Source: an uncultured Gallionellaceae bacterium
GTDB lineage: Bacteria; Pseudomonadota; Gammaproteobacteria; Burkholderiales; Gallionellaceae
Length of the DNA stretch: 64,000 nucleotides
Direction of reading: 5' to 3'
Assembly (NCBI GenBank): GCA_903847155.1
Contig: CAINCU010000067.1
Span: 1 to 64,000, forward strand
The notes beneath the pieces are model-generated. The model was given only the letters and a program-made list of their open reading frames with translations. It did not search any database and was not told the origin of the DNA. Positions 1-13,283 of the stretch are shown in pieces. How positions within the stretch are numbered: the stretch's first letter is position 1; every line of letters starts with the position of its first letter. The translations under genes were made by a program, and so were the position numbers.

Positions 1-125
1 TCCTCCTTCTTTGGATGGACGGCATGTTATGAAAAGCGGCATAAAAACGGGGTAAATAGTGGGCCGTCCGGTATAAAAAACTTATCAAATTTCACGCCCG
101 GATTAAGGCCGACCTATATGAAAAA

Positions 126-149
126 AAGGGCACCAAATGGTGCCCTTAA
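126..149 (-). terminator. Rho-independent terminator downstream of the TorF-family gene
   Basis: Inverted repeat aagggcacc-aaat-ggtgccctt; the A-run at 121-127 is a U-tract on the minus strand. Confidence 0.75.
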
Positions 150-186
150 CGGCCTGGAGGAGACCCTGGTAACGCTCTGATTATTG

Positions 187-957
187 TTAGAACGTGCGGC
201 TCAAAGCCAACACTAAAGTGCTCTTGCCCAGTTTCGTGCCTTGCGCGTTGGTATAAAACGCACCTGCATTAGTGTTGCTCATTGCTGCGCTTACTCCATA
301 ACCAGTACCCAAATCCTTGGAGACGCTCAATTTATAATCGGCGTAGGAAGCGCCGCTATTGCCGGTACCGGCAACGGTTTGCTTGCCGTAGTGACCAACG
401 ACTGTATAGCCGGTTTCGCCGATTGGGTAATTCGCGCTCAGGTCGAAATAAGTCGATCCTTTAGAACCTGCCACTCCGAACAGGTCGCCCAAGCTATACG
501 ACAACTTGGCGGTGACGATGGAATAAGTCACAGCGCCGTAGATCTCGTTAGTGTCGGCTTTGGTTGCACCTGGAGCATAAGCGCCTGGATAGTTGTAGCG
601 CAGAAAGCCCACGTCATAAGACACGGCGCTGGCGGTGCCGCGGTAACCGGCATAAGTATCCAGTTCCAGACCCGCGTTGTATGCACCAGCCGCACCTGCA
701 CCAGTTGTGTATTCATCGCTCAACCAGCTGATGCTGGAACCCCAGGCGCCTGCATACAGGCCATTGCTACCGGCATAATCGAAGCCACCTTGGATGGCTG
801 GCTTGGCACCGGTTTGCGAAATACCGCGATACAGGTAATCGCTCACCAGACTAACGTTGGTGGAAAAAGGAGACGCATCGGCAGCCATGGCCAAACCGGG
901 CGCGCTCAATGCAGCCAGGATCAAGGTGTTCAATAATTTATTCTTCAGCATGTTCAT
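187..957 (-). CDS. TorF family putative porin (Gcw_chp type)
   Basis: Signal peptide, then SPFSTNVSLVSDYLYRGISQTGAKPAIQGGFDYAGSNGLYAGAWGSSISW, the typical motif of this family. Confidence 0.85.
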   Translation of the reverse strand: MNMLKNKLLNTLILAALSAPGLAMAADASPFSTNVSLVSDYLYRGISQTGAKPAIQGGFDYAGSNGLYAGAWGSSISWLSDEYTTGAGAAGAYNAGLELDTYAGYRGTASAVSYDVGFLRYNYPGAYAPGATKADTNEIYGAVTYSIVTAKLSYSLGDLFGVAGSKGSTYFDLSANYPIGETGYTVVGHYGKQTVAGTGNSGASYADYKLSVSKDLGTGYGVSAAMSNTNAGAFYTNAQGTKLGKSTLVLALSRTF

Positions 958-1025
958 TCTTTCTATTGGTTAAGGAAAACGTTTTTCAATGTCGGCGGGC
1001 ACGATTGATTGTGCCCGCTGTTCTG

Positions 1026-1598
1026 TTAGTGCATTGCATCCAGTGCCAGATTCAGTTCCAGCACATTCACCCTCGGCTCGCCCAGAATTCCGAACTGGCG
1101 ATCCTCGGTATGTTCCGCTACCAGTTTGCGCACAGAATCCGGAGTGAGGTTGCGCAGTCGCGCCACGCGAGCAAGCTGGTATTCGGCCGCTGCCGGACTG
1201 ATTTGTGGATCAAGTCCGCTGGCGGAAGCGGTCACCAGATCAACCGGAACCGGCTGCGTATTGCCCGGTTCGGCATCACGCAAGGCTTGCACGCGACCTT
1301 TCACCGCATCCATCAACGCTGGGTTGGTCGGCCCCAGATTGGAGCCGCTGGAGGCGGAGGCGTTATTGGGCATCGGGCCGGTAGCCGACGGACGACCCCA
1401 GAAATACTTGGGGTCGGAGAACGACTGGCCGATGAGGCTGGAGCCGACCGGCTTGCCGTCTTTCATAATCAGGCTGCCGTTGGCTTTGCCGGGCATGGTC
1501 ACCTGCGAGATGCCGGTCACCAGCAACGGGTAGGCAATGCCGGTCAGCAGGGTCAGCAACAGGAAACTGATTGCAGCGGGGCGGAATTCTTTAAACAT
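1026..1598 (-). CDS. kdpC: K+-transporting ATPase subunit C
   Basis: [24 protein letters not shown]...[22 protein letters not shown]; adjacent to kdpB. Confidence 0.96.
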   Translation of the reverse strand: MFKEFRPAAISFLLLTLLTGIAYPLLVTGISQVTMPGKANGSLIMKDGKPVGSSLIGQSFSDPKYFWGRPSATGPMPNNASASSGSNLGPTNPALMDAVKGRVQALRDAEPGNTQPVPVDLVTASASGLDPQISPAAAEYQLARVARLRNLTPDSVRKLVAEHTEDRQFGILGEPRVNVLELNLALDAMH

Positions 1599-1611
1599 GA
1601 TATTTCCTTTC

Positions 1612-3684
1612 TCAAACTAAATGAAAAGCGACAAGCATCATGTCGATCAACTTGATGCCGATGAACGGCACGATGATGCCGCCCAGCCCATACACCAGCA
1701 GGTTGTTGCGCAACAGCACGTTGGCTCCGATGGCGCGGTATTTCACGCCTTTGAGCGCCAGCGGCACGAGGGCGATGATGATGAGCGCGTTGAAGATCAC
1801 GGCGGACAAGATCGCGCTGGATGGCGTGGCCAGCCCCATCACATTGAGTGCACCCAGCGCCGGATACGTGGTGGCGAATGCCGCCGGGATGATGGCGAAA
1901 TATTTCGCTACATCGTTGGCGATGCTGAACGTGGTCAATGAACCGCGCGTCATCAGCATCTGCTTGCCGGTCTCCACGATCTCGATCAGCTTGGTCGGGT
2001 TGGAATCCAGATCGACCATGTTGCCCGCTTCCTTGGCGGCCTGCGTGCCGGTGTTCATCGCCACCGCGACATCAGCTTGCGCCAATGCCGGAGCGTCGTT
2101 TGTGCCGTCGCCGGTCATCGCCACCAAGCGGCCTTGCGCCTGATGTTCGCGGATCAGTTTCAGCTTGGCTTCCGGTGTGGCTTCGGCGAGGAAGTCATCG
2201 ACTCCCGCTTCGGCGGCAATGGCGGCGGCGGTAAGCTTGTTGTCGCCGGTAATCATAATGGTCTTGATACCCATGCGGCGCAGTTCGGCGAAGCGTTCTT
2301 TGATGCCGCCTTTGACGATGTCCTTGAGTTCGATCACGCCCAGCACTTTCGTTCCATCCGCCACCACCAGCGGCGTGCTGCCGCGTCGCGCAACGTTATC
2401 AACGATGACATTCACCTCGGCGGGAAAATGGCCGCCCAGACTGGTGACATGATCGCGGATAGAATCCGCCGCACCTTTGCGGATTTGACGCTCGCCGATG
2501 TTGACACCGCTCATGCGCGTCTGCGCACTGAATGGCACAAAGGTCGCGCCCAGCTCATGAATATTACGTTCGCGCAGGCCGAATTTTTCCTTGGCCAGCA
2601 CCACGATACTGCGGCCTTCCGGCGTTTCATCGGCCAGCGAAGCAAGCTGCGCTGCGTCGGCCAGTTCTGCTTCAGTCACGTGACTTGCATGGAGAAAATT
2701 GCTGGCCTGACGATTGCCCAAGGTGATGGTGCCGGTCTTGTCCAGCAGCAACACGTCCACATCGCCTGCCGCTTCCACCGCGCGACCGCTGGTTGCGATC
2801 ACGTTCTTCTGCAACATGCGCCCCATGCCCGCTACGCCGATGGCGGACAGCAAGCCGCCGATGGTGGTGGGAATCAAACACACCAGCAGCGCCACCAGCA
2901 CGGTGATGCTGACCGGTTGCCCTGCACCGGAAGTTTCGACGCTGTAGATGGAGAATGGCAACAGCGTGACGATGACGAACAGGAAGATCAGCGTCATTGC
3001 CACCAACAGAATGGTGAGCGCGATCTCGTTCGGCGTCTTCTGGCGCTTGGCACCTTCCACCATGGCGATCATGCGGTCGAGGAAAGTCTCGCCCGGATTG
3101 GTAGTGATGCGCACCACCAGCCAGTCGGACAACACCCGCGTACCGCCAGTCACTGAGCTAAAGTCGCCGCCGGATTGGCGGATCACCGGCGCGCTTTCGC
3201 CGGTGATGGCGCTTTCGTCCACCGAGGCCACGCCTTCGACCACTTCGCCGTCGCCGGGTATGAAATCGCCCGCCTCAACCAGCACCACGTCGTCTTTGCG
3301 TAAACTCGAACCGTCAGCCAGAACGAACTTCTCGCCGTATTGAGGACGCGTCAGTTTCTTGGCTTGTATGTCACGCTTTGCGCTACGCATGGCATTGGCC
3401 TGCGCGCGGCTGCGACCTTCGGCCACCGCTTCGGCGAAGTTGGCAAACAGCACGGTGAACCACAGCCACAGTGTGATCGCCAGAATGAAGCCGGACGGCG
3501 CTTCGCCTTGTCCGAACAGTGCCTGGAAAAACAGCGCCGTAGTCAGCACGCTGCCCACCCACACCACGAACATCACCGGGTTCTTCATTTGCTGGCGCGG
3601 ACTCAATTTCTTGAATGAGTCCACGATGGCCTGTTTGACGATTTCGCGTTCAAACAGGGAAAATGGAATTGCTTTGGTTGTCAT
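1612..3684 (-). CDS. kdpB: K+-transporting P-type ATPase subunit B
   Basis: [13 protein letters not shown] and [30 protein letters not shown]; start chosen at MTTKAIPF. Confidence 0.97.
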   Translation of the reverse strand: MTTKAIPFSLFEREIVKQAIVDSFKKLSPRQQMKNPVMFVVWVGSVLTTALFFQALFGQGEAPSGFILAITLWLWFTVLFANFAEAVAEGRSRAQANAMRSAKRDIQAKKLTRPQYGEKFVLADGSSLRKDDVVLVEAGDFIPGDGEVVEGVASVDESAITGESAPVIRQSGGDFSSVTGGTRVLSDWLVVRITTNPGETFLDRMIAMVEGAKRQKTPNEIALTILLVAMTLIFLFVIVTLLPFSIYSVETSGAGQPVSITVLVALLVCLIPTTIGGLLSAIGVAGMGRMLQKNVIATSGRAVEAAGDVDVLLLDKTGTITLGNRQASNFLHASHVTEAELADAAQLASLADETPEGRSIVVLAKEKFGLRERNIHELGATFVPFSAQTRMSGVNIGERQIRKGAADSIRDHVTSLGGHFPAEVNVIVDNVARRGSTPLVVADGTKVLGVIELKDIVKGGIKERFAELRRMGIKTIMITGDNKLTAAAIAAEAGVDDFLAEATPEAKLKLIREHQAQGRLVAMTGDGTNDAPALAQADVAVAMNTGTQAAKEAGNMVDLDSNPTKLIEIVETGKQMLMTRGSLTTFSIANDVAKYFAIIPAAFATTYPALGALNVMGLATPSSAILSAVIFNALIIIALVPLALKGVKYRAIGANVLLRNNLLVYGLGGIIVPFIGIKLIDMMLVAFHLV

Positions 3685-3694
3685 GTAAATCTCC

Positions 3695-5499
<1,805 letters not shown>

Positions 5500-5503
<4 letters not shown>

Positions 5504-5589
5504 GAGAATAGCTCCGGTTTAAGTAAGGCAATAACGAGATACACCATCAGCAGCAATGCGGCGATGGCACCTATAATGTAGAAGGTCAT
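5500..5589 (-). CDS. kdpF: K+-transporting ATPase small subunit F (29 aa)
   Basis: MTFYIIGAIAALLLMVYLVIALLKPELFS; ATGA overlap with kdpA; below the ORF-track size limit. Confidence 0.85.
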
Positions 5590-5678
5590 GGTTTACTCCT
5601 CAGTTTTTCGATGCCGCGTATCAGCAACTCGCTCAGGCCGAAGATGGCCGGAATCAACAACAAATAAAGCCAGTCCAT
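5586..5678 (-). CDS. 30-aa putative membrane micro-protein upstream of and overlapping kdpF
   Basis: MDWLYLLLIPAIFGLSELLIRGIEKLRSKP; strong RBS (AGGAG) and ATGA overlap with kdpF. Confidence 0.6.
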   Translation of the reverse strand: MDWLYLLLIPAIFGLSELLIRGIEKLRSKP

Positions 5679-5754
5679 TAGAATTCTCCTTGTGAAAACT
5701 ACAGGGTGAGCATGGTAGGAAGTTGCACATCAAAACGGTGTAAAGACTAAACCC

Positions 5755-5780
5755 GCAGGTGTAAAAATGTCGTAAAGATT
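5755..5780 (-). promoter_or_regulatory. Candidate KdpE-type direct-repeat box
   Basis: Minus strand reads CTTTACGACATTTTTACACC: two TTTAC half-sites 11 bp apart, upstream of the kdp genes; further TTTAC copies nearby. Confidence 0.4.
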
Positions 5781-5896
5781 TTGAATCAAGCGTAAAGTGC
5801 CGCCCCATTCTTGCGCCGTGGAAGATGAGTGTGGCGGCATGAGTGTTTGGAATTAAAGAATCAACATAGACTTGAACCTTGGATAGAGTGCACAAC

Positions 5897-7765
5897 ATGG
5901 ATCAAACGAAAAAAGCCAGTACCGGCGTATTAGCTCTGGCCGCGCTTGGCGTGGTGTATGGCGACATCGGTACCAGTCCGCTGTATGCCTTCAAGGAAGC
6001 CTTTGTTGGCGCGCATGGATTGGCGCCTACCGAGCCGAATGTACTGGCGACGCTATCCGCCCTGTTCTGGGCGATGATGCTCATCATCTCGATCAAATAT
6101 GTGTGGGTGATGCTGCGCTTCGACAACGAAGGTGAGGGTGGCGTGCTGGCTTTGACCGCGTTGGCAAATCGTACTGTCAAAGACGCATCCAAATGGAAGA
6201 AGCTGATCGTTACGGCAGGCATTTTCGCCGCTGCCTTATTCTACGGCGATGCGCTGATCACTCCGGCCATTTCCGTGCTTTCTGCCGTGGAAGGTATCAG
6301 TGTCGCCACACCCGCTTTCGAGCAATTCATCATTCCGATCACCGTCGGCGTGCTTGCCGGATTGTTCTTCTTTCAGCGCCACGGCACGGGCAGCATGGGC
6401 AAGCTGTTCGGCCCGATCACCTTGTTGTGGTTCGTCGCATTGGCCGTGCTCGGTGCAATCAGCATCGCGCAAAATCCGCTGGTGTTGCAGGCAATCAATC
6501 CGCTATATGCCGTGCGTTTCGCTATAGAACATCCGGCGGGCATGTTCATGCTGTTGTCGGCGGTTTTTCTGGCGCTCACCGGCGGCGAAGCGCTGTATGC
6601 CGACATGGGACATTTCGGTGCCAGACCGGTACGTCTGGCTTGGTATGTGCTCGTGTGTCCGTCGTTGCTCATCAATTATTTCGGGCAAGGCGCGCTGGTG
6701 CTGCGCTCGGCGGACGCGATCCAGAATCCGTTCTATCTGCTGGCCCCCGATTGGTTCATGTTGCCGCTGGTCGCACTGGCCACCGCCGCCACCGTGATCG
6801 CTTCGCAAGCCACTATTACCGGCGCCTATTCGATGACGCTGCAGGCCATGCGCATGGGCTATCTGCCACGTCTGTACATTCAGCACACCTCCGATTCGCA
6901 ACGCGGACAAATCTACATTCCAGCGGTGAACTGGATGATGATGATCGGCGTGATTATTCTGGTATTCCAGTTCGGTTCATCCGGTGCGCTGGCTGCGGCC
7001 TATGGCATCGCCGTCTCCGGCACCATGATCATCACCACCTTACTCACCTTCTTCGTGGCACTTACGCTGCCGGGCCGGATACGCACATTCCTGTTGCCCG
7101 CATTATTGATGTTCGTGCTGCTGGAATTGATGTTCTTTGCCTCCAACTTGACCAAGGTTTTTCACGGCGGCTGGATGCCGCTGCTGTTCGGCTTGTTCCT
7201 GTTCCTGCTGCTTTCCACCTGGAAAAAAGGTAGCACTTTGATCGCCAAGCAACGGCGCAAACTGGATATTCCGATGGAGGCGTTTGTTTCCAGCACGCAT
7301 CCCGACATACCGCGCGTTAGCGGCACCGCGATCTATCTGACCGCAGACCCCAGCTACGTCCCCAGCGCGCTGTTCCACAATCTCAAACACTTCAAAGTGC
7401 TGCACGAACAGACGCTGTTCCTGCATGTGGTCACCGCTGACGTGCCGTACATTGAGGCCGATGACCGCATGGAAGTAAGACGGATCGCTCCGGGCATGTA
7501 TGACATTGCCCTGCATTTCGGCTTCCGCCAGGAAGTGGACATCCCGTTCGCATTGAAGGGATTGGCAACGCGCGGCGTGAAACTCGAAGCGATGAATACT
7601 ACCTACTTCATCGCCCGCTCCAACATCGCCGACGGCCCCGGCGGCATGCCCGCCTGGCGCTGCGCGCTGTTCTCATGGATGACCCGCCAATCGGAAGGTG
7701 CAGCCAGCTTCTTCAATCTGCCCGCCAATCAGGTGGTCGAGCTTGGCACCAAGGTGATGCTGTAA
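5897..7765 (+). CDS. kup: Low-affinity K+ uptake transporter
   Basis: LGVVYGDIGTSPLYAFKEAF...FVLLELMFFASNLTKVFHGGWMPL; start ATGGATCAAACG. Confidence 0.96.
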   Translation: MDQTKKASTGVLALAALGVVYGDIGTSPLYAFKEAFVGAHGLAPTEPNVLATLSALFWAMMLIISIKYVWVMLRFDNEGEGGVLALTALANRTVKDASKWKKLIVTAGIFAAALFYGDALITPAISVLSAVEGISVATPAFEQFIIPITVGVLAGLFFFQRHGTGSMGKLFGPITLLWFVALAVLGAISIAQNPLVLQAINPLYAVRFAIEHPAGMFMLLSAVFLALTGGEALYADMGHFGARPVRLAWYVLVCPSLLINYFGQGALVLRSADAIQNPFYLLAPDWFMLPLVALATAATVIASQATITGAYSMTLQAMRMGYLPRLYIQHTSDSQRGQIYIPAVNWMMMIGVIILVFQFGSSGALAAAYGIAVSGTMIITTLLTFFVALTLPGRIRTFLLPALLMFVLLELMFFASNLTKVFHGGWMPLLFGLFLFLLLSTWKKGSTLIAKQRRKLDIPMEAFVSSTHPDIPRVSGTAIYLTADPSYVPSALFHNLKHFKVLHEQTLFLHVVTADVPYIEADDRMEVRRIAPGMYDIALHFGFRQEVDIPFALKGLATRGVKLEAMNTTYFIARSNIADGPGGMPAWRCALFSWMTRQSEGAASFFNLPANQVVELGTKVML

Positions 7766-7814
7766 GCACCTGCCTGGAATATTGTGCGCATTTGAAAACG
7801 TCCATTGCCCGCAA

Positions 7815-7915
7815 AACAATACCCACAGGGTACAAGTACCTCTGCGGGTAAACACGGCAATCTCCACCAAGCACATGGAACAGATTGCCTATTGACGGCC
7901 ACCTTCACGAGGTCG
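7815..7915. repeat. Copy A of the dispersed palindromic intergenic repeat (kup/rsxA gap)
   Basis: TACCCACAGGGTACAAGTACCTCTGCGGGTAAACACGGCAATCTCCAC...GATTGCCTATTGACGGCCACCTTCACGAGGT. Confidence 0.6.
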
Positions 7916-8032
7916 TGCTTTGAAATTCACACCCACTTCGCGAGGCGGGTTATATACATATCGCCCGTCTGCGGTTGAAGCTGCTCCTGTTTCAGCGGAT
8001 AATCCGCGCCTCTCTGGAAGCGAATAATTCAA

Positions 8033-8608
8033 ATGACAGAATATCTGCTTATCCTCGTCAGCACAGTGTTGGTGAACAACATCGTGATGGTGAAGATTCT
8101 CGGACTGTGCCCTTTTATGGGCGTGTCCAAAAAATTGGAAGCCGCCATCGGTATGGGTGTGGCGACGACCTTCGTATTGACGCTGGGTTCGGGTGCCAGT
8201 TATCTGATCCAGCACTATGTGCTCGGTGCCGATCTGGCTTACCTCACCACGCTGTCGTTCATCGTGGTCATCGCGGGTATCGTGCAGTTCACCGAGATGG
8301 CGATCAAGAAGACCAGCCCCGATCTTTATCAGATTCTTGGCATCTATCTGCCGCTGATCACCACCAATTGCGCGGTGCTGGGCATTCCGCTGCTCAATGT
8401 GCAAGCCAAGCATGACTTCATCGAGTCACTACTGTTCGGCTTCGGAGGCGCAATGGGCTTTACGCTAGTGATGGTGTTGTTCGCCGGCATCCGCGAACGA
8501 CTGGAAGGCGCGGACGTTCCCGGCATCTTCAAAGGTTCGGCCATTGCCATGGTCACTGCGGGATTGATGAGTCTGTCGTTCATGGGATTCTCGGGTCTGG
8601 TGAAATGA
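8033..8608 (+). CDS. rsxA: Electron transport complex subunit RsxA/RnfA
   Basis: [36 protein letters not shown]; first gene of rsxABCDGE. Confidence 0.96.
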   Translation: MTEYLLILVSTVLVNNIVMVKILGLCPFMGVSKKLEAAIGMGVATTFVLTLGSGASYLIQHYVLGADLAYLTTLSFIVVIAGIVQFTEMAIKKTSPDLYQILGIYLPLITTNCAVLGIPLLNVQAKHDFIESLLFGFGGAMGFTLVMVLFAGIRERLEGADVPGIFKGSAIAMVTAGLMSLSFMGFSGLVK

Positions 8609-9159
8609 TTGCTGCGTTGCTGGTGATGATCGGCATTTCCTTGCTGCTCGGCGCAGTGCTGGGATTTTCCGCGATCAAATTCCACGTCGAAGGCAATCCG
8701 CTGGTGGAGAAGATCGACGCGGTGCTGCCGCAGACACAATGCGGCCAGTGCGGCTACCCCGGCTGCAAGCCTTACGCCGAGGCCATCGCCAAGGGTGAGG
8801 CCGACATCAACTTGTGTCCGCCCGGCGGCGAGGAAGGCATACGCAAGCTGGCCGAATTGCTGGGTGTGGATTTCAAACCGTTCGGCGAAGGTGCCGGGCC
8901 CAAAGCAAAATCAGTGGCATTCATCGACGAGAATATTTGCATCGGTTGCACGCTGTGTTTGCAAGCGTGTCCTGTGGATGCCATTGTCGGCGCGGCGAAG
9001 CAAATGCACACCATTATCGCCTCCGAATGCACGGGCTGTGAATTGTGCCTCGCGCCCTGTCCGGTGGATTGCATCAGCATGCACACTATTCCCCAATACA
9101 TCGGCAACTGGAAATGGCAGTATCCGACCCATTCCATCGTCCAGGTCACAGCACGATGA
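8605..9159 (+). CDS. rsxB: Electron transport complex subunit RsxB/RnfB
   Basis: [19 protein letters not shown] plus [19 protein letters not shown] ferredoxin motifs. Confidence 0.96.
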   Translation: MIAALLVMIGISLLLGAVLGFSAIKFHVEGNPLVEKIDAVLPQTQCGQCGYPGCKPYAEAIAKGEADINLCPPGGEEGIRKLAELLGVDFKPFGEGAGPKAKSVAFIDENICIGCTLCLQACPVDAIVGAAKQMHTIIASECTGCELCLAPCPVDCISMHTIPQYIGNWKWQYPTHSIVQVTAR

Positions 9160-10880
9160 GACAGCTTTTCAAATTCCACGGCGGCGTGCATGCCGAAACG
9201 CATAAAGCCGAATCGACACGCACACCGATCGCCCAGTGCGCAATCCCAAGCAAGCTGGTGATCCCATTGCATCAACACGTGGGCAACCGTGCCGTGCCTA
9301 CAGTGCAAGTTGGCGAGCGCGTGCTCAAAGGGCAGATCATCGGCAGGCCGGAAGGCCGCCTGTCCAGCGCGGTGCATGCCTCCACTTCGGGCACGGTGAG
9401 CGCCATCGACATGCAGACCGTCGCGCATTTTTCCGGTCTGCCCGATTTGTGCGTGACCATCATCCCCGACGGCAACGACGAATGGATCCCGCACAGCGGT
9501 GTGGATTACAAACAAACGCCGCATACCGAATTGCGCCATCGTTTGCGCGAGGCGGGCATTGTCGGCTTGGGCGGCGCGGTGTTCCCCAGCGACATGAAGT
9601 CGTATTCCAACAAACACAAAATCAAGACGCTGGTGCTAAACGGCGCGGAGTGCGAGCCGTACATTACCTGCGACGATCTGCTGATGCGAGAACGCGCTGC
9701 CGACATCCTGCACGGTGCGGAAGTTTTGCGCGAATTACTGTATGCGGAAGAAGTGCTGATCGGCATTGAGGACAATAAGCCCGAAGCCATCGCCGCTATG
9801 CAGCAGGCGGTCAACGACGACCGGCATGCACGCATGGAAGTAATCGCCGTGCCTACCTTGTATCCGGGCGGCGGTGCCAAGCAACTTATCCGCGTGCTCA
9901 CCGGCATTGAAGTCGCGGCAGGCGTGCGTTCCACCGAAATGGGCGTGCAGTGCTTCAACGTGGCCACCGCGTGGTGCGCATGGCGCGCGATCACCTACGG
10001 CGAGCCGCTGCTGGCGCGCATCGTCACCGTCACCGGCAACGTGGAACGCGCGCAGAATTACGAAGTGCTGCTCGGCACACCGGTGGATGAACTGGTGGTG
10101 CAAGCGGGCAGCAAGCCTGACACCTACAAGCACATCATGGGCGGCCCAATGATGGGCGTGGATTTACCGTCCGGTGCGGTGGGCGTGACCAAGGCCACCA
10201 ACTGCATCATCGAAGCCTCGCCTGCAATGTTCCCGCCGCCGCAACCCGCCATGCCGTGCATCCGCTGCGCGCGTTGCGCCGATGTGTGCCCCGCCGAGCT
10301 GCAACCGCAGGATCTGTACTGGTTCGCCAAATCAGACAATTTCGGCAAGACGCAGGAGTTCAGTCTGTTCGATTGCATCGAATGCGGCGCTTGTGCCTAT
10401 GTGTGTCCCAGCCATATTCCGCTGGTACAGTATTATCGTTACGCCAAAAACGAAATCTGGCAACGCGAAAAAGAGCAACAGGCAGCCGAGCTTGCGCGCG
10501 AACGCCACGAGTATCGCCAATTCCGCATTGAGCGCGAGAAGCAGGAAAAGGCCGAACGTCTGGCGCAGAAAGAGAAAGCCGCGTTGGCTGCGAAACCGCC
10601 AGCAGCCACGCCTCTGCCGGTTGCTGCCGATCAGAATGCCGACCCGAACAACACTTTGCAAATGCGTGTTGATACCGACATCGCCCGCTCCAACATGCAG
10701 ATGCGCATCGATGCCGCTACGGCGCGCGCCAAAGAGCAGGCTGCCGCCGCGCAACCGAAGAACACCGTCGCGCTGACACCGCAACAGCAGGCCGAGATCG
10801 CCGAGATCGAAGCTCGCCGCGCCAAATTTCACGCGAACGCGTCACATTCCGGCGCAGACGACGAGTCGTCGAAACAATAA
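9156..10880 (+). CDS. rsxC: Electron transport complex subunit RsxC/RnfC
   Basis: [14 protein letters not shown]...[17 protein letters not shown]...[19 protein letters not shown]; start moved from 9045 to the ATGA overlap at 9156. Confidence 0.95.
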   Translation: MRQLFKFHGGVHAETHKAESTRTPIAQCAIPSKLVIPLHQHVGNRAVPTVQVGERVLKGQIIGRPEGRLSSAVHASTSGTVSAIDMQTVAHFSGLPDLCVTIIPDGNDEWIPHSGVDYKQTPHTELRHRLREAGIVGLGGAVFPSDMKSYSNKHKIKTLVLNGAECEPYITCDDLLMRERAADILHGAEVLRELLYAEEVLIGIEDNKPEAIAAMQQAVNDDRHARMEVIAVPTLYPGGGAKQLIRVLTGIEVAAGVRSTEMGVQCFNVATAWCAWRAITYGEPLLARIVTVTGNVERAQNYEVLLGTPVDELVVQAGSKPDTYKHIMGGPMMGVDLPSGAVGVTKATNCIIEASPAMFPPPQPAMPCIRCARCADVCPAELQPQDLYWFAKSDNFGKTQEFSLFDCIECGACAYVCPSHIPLVQYYRYAKNEIWQREKEQQAAELARERHEYRQFRIEREKQEKAERLAQKEKAALAAKPPAATPLPVAADQNADPNNTLQMRVDTDIARSNMQMRIDAATARAKEQAAAAQPKNTVALTPQQQAEIAEIEARRAKFHANASHSGADDESSKQ

Positions 10881-10896
10881 TCAGGACAACCAAACC

Positions 10897-11925
10897 ATGT
10901 GGTCATCGCCCTTCATCACCACCCCCACCACCGTCAGCCAGATCATGCTGCGCGTGCTGATCGCGCTGTTTCCCGGCATCGCGCTGTACGTGTGGTATTT
11001 TGGCCCGGCGATTCTGGTGTCGATCACATTGGCTTCGATCACCGCTCTGGCGTGCGAAGCGGCGATGCTCAAACTACGCAACCGTCCGCTCAAGCCTTTT
11101 CTGTCCGACAACAGCGCGCTGATTACCGGCTGGTTGCTGGCGCTGTCCATTCCGTCGCTGGCACCGTGGTGGCTGGTGGTGGTCGGCACGGCCTTCGGTA
11201 TCGTGGTCGCCAAGCATCTGTACGGCGGTCTGGGCAACAATCCGTTCAATCCGGCGATGATCGGTTATGCCGTCCTCATCATTTCTTTCCCGATGCATAT
11301 GACGCACTGGATTTCCCCGCATGGGCTGGGCGGCATCGAGTTGTCGTTCGCCGAGCAATTGAACTACATCTTCAGCGGCGTGTTGCCTGGCGGTTCGACG
11401 CTGGATGCGCTGACCACAGCCACGCCGCTGGATACGCTGAAGACGCAACTGCATCTCGGCCTACCGGTGGATGCGATACGCGAGATGCCGATCTTCGGTT
11501 ACCTCGGGGGCAAGGGCGGCGAGATGGTCGCCATCGGCTTTGTCATCGGCGGCGGCTATCTGCTGCTGACGCGCGTCATCAATTGGGTCATCCCTGCCAC
11601 GTATCTCGGCACGCTGTTCGCCATCGCTGCCATCTTCCATCTGGCCGATCCTGTGCACTATGTAGCGCCGCTGTTTCACTGGTTCTCGGGCGCTGCAATG
11701 CTGGGTGCGTTCTTCATCTATACAGATCCTATCGGCAGCCCCAACTCGCATAAAGGCCAGGTGATCTATGCCGCCGGCGCGGCACTACTCACCTACCTGA
11801 TCCGAACTTTCGGCGGCTTCCCCGATGGCGTGGCATTCGCCGCGCTGTTGATGAACATCTGCGTGCCGCTGATCGACGCTTACACCCAGCCCAAAGTGTT
11901 CGGCAAGAAGGGAGGCGGCAAATGA
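10897..11925 (+). CDS. rsxD: Electron transport complex subunit RsxD/RnfD
   Basis: PGGSTLDALTTATPLDT (flavinylation-type motif) and membrane topology; operon position. Confidence 0.94.
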   Translation: MWSSPFITTPTTVSQIMLRVLIALFPGIALYVWYFGPAILVSITLASITALACEAAMLKLRNRPLKPFLSDNSALITGWLLALSIPSLAPWWLVVVGTAFGIVVAKHLYGGLGNNPFNPAMIGYAVLIISFPMHMTHWISPHGLGGIELSFAEQLNYIFSGVLPGGSTLDALTTATPLDTLKTQLHLGLPVDAIREMPIFGYLGGKGGEMVAIGFVIGGGYLLLTRVINWVIPATYLGTLFAIAAIFHLADPVHYVAPLFHWFSGAAMLGAFFIYTDPIGSPNSHKGQVIYAAGAALLTYLIRTFGGFPDGVAFAALLMNICVPLIDAYTQPKVFGKKGGGK

Positions 11926-12569
11926 AACGCATCGCCCGTTCCACCCTGCAGACCGCCGTCAATCTGGTGTTCTTCGCCGTCATCGGCACCGCGATCTTGG
12001 CTTCGGTGTTTTTCCTAACGCATGACGCGATCGTGAAAAGCGAGCAGGCGGAAAAGATGAAGCTCATCACCCAGATAGCCCCGCCCGCGTTGTTCGACAA
12101 CGACATCATTCATGACACACTGAACATCCCCACCGATCCGCTGCTGAATAACGATGGCACCACGACTGCCTACCGCGCCCGCCTCAAGGGCGAACCTTCG
12201 GCAGTGGTGCTGGAAGCCATCGCGCCTGACGGTTACAGCGGCAAGATATTTTTGATTCTGGCGGTGCGCGCCAACGGCGAACTGGCCGGGGTGCGCGTGG
12301 TCGCGCACAAGGAAACGCCGGGCTTGGGCGATTACATCGACATACTAAAAAGCCCGTGGATCAAGGGCTTCGACGGCAAGTCGCGCGAGACTTATACTGA
12401 TGCCGACTGGAAAGTGAAGAAGGACGGCGGCAAGTTCGATTACATGGCCGGGGCGACCATCACTCCGCGTGCCGTGGTCAAAGCGGTGAACAAGGCGCTG
12501 CAATATTTTGCGGCGAACCGTGACAAGTTATTCACAGAGAATGCGGCGAGAACGGAGGAAAAGAAATGA
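11922..12569 (+). CDS. rsxG: Electron transport complex subunit RsxG/RnfG
   Basis: [12 protein letters not shown]... and [19 protein letters not shown]-attachment region. Confidence 0.94.
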   Translation: MKRIARSTLQTAVNLVFFAVIGTAILASVFFLTHDAIVKSEQAEKMKLITQIAPPALFDNDIIHDTLNIPTDPLLNNDGTTTAYRARLKGEPSAVVLEAIAPDGYSGKIFLILAVRANGELAGVRVVAHKETPGLGDYIDILKSPWIKGFDGKSRETYTDADWKVKKDGGKFDYMAGATITPRAVVKAVNKALQYFAANRDKLFTENAARTEEKK

Positions 12570-13276
12570 GCCTTCAAGAATACAAAGACATCATCCACAA
12601 CGGCCTGTGGAAACAGAATCCCGGCGTGGTGCAACTGCTGGGCATGTGTCCGTTGCTGGCAGTGAGCAGCACGGTGGTGAACGGCGTCAGCCTCGGCCTC
12701 GCCACCGCCGTGGTGATGGCCTTGAGCGGCGCAGCCGTCGCGCCCATCCGCAGCTATGTGCCGAACGAGATCCGCATCCCGGTGTTTATTCTCATCATCG
12801 CGGTGCTGGTCACCGTGGTGCAATACATGATGAACGCTTATATGTACGGCCTGTTCGTGGTGCTGGGCATCTTCATTCCGCTGATCGTCACTAACTGCAT
12901 CGTGCTGGCGCGCGTGGAAGCGTTCGCCGCCAAGAATGACGCGCTGTCTTCCGCGCTGGATGGTTTGTCCATGGGGCTGGGGCTGACCGCCGTGCTCGCT
13001 GTGCTCGGCGCGATGCGCGAACTGATCGGCAAGGGCACCTTGTTTTCGGGTATCGACCTGGCTTTGGGCGACGCAGCCAAAGGCTGGGTGTTACATATCA
13101 TTCCCAATTACCACGGCTTCCTGATTGCCATCCTGCCGCCCGGCGCGTTCATCGGCTTGGGCTGTCTCATTGCGGGCAAGAACTGGCTCAACTTGCGCTC
13201 CGCGCAAAAACGCAAAGGTGCTGATGCCACACCGACTCCGATAGAAGGCGGCTGTTCGCCAGCGATGCATCATTGA
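12566..13276 (+). CDS. rsxE: Electron transport complex subunit RsxE/RnfE
   Basis: [25 protein letters not shown]. Confidence 0.95.
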   Translation: MSLQEYKDIIHNGLWKQNPGVVQLLGMCPLLAVSSTVVNGVSLGLATAVVMALSGAAVAPIRSYVPNEIRIPVFILIIAVLVTVVQYMMNAYMYGLFVVLGIFIPLIVTNCIVLARVEAFAAKNDALSSALDGLSMGLGLTAVLAVLGAMRELIGKGTLFSGIDLALGDAAKGWVLHIIPNYHGFLIAILPPGAFIGLGCLIAGKNWLNLRSAQKRKGADATPTPIEGGCSPAMHH

Positions 13277-13283
13277 GCCAGCG

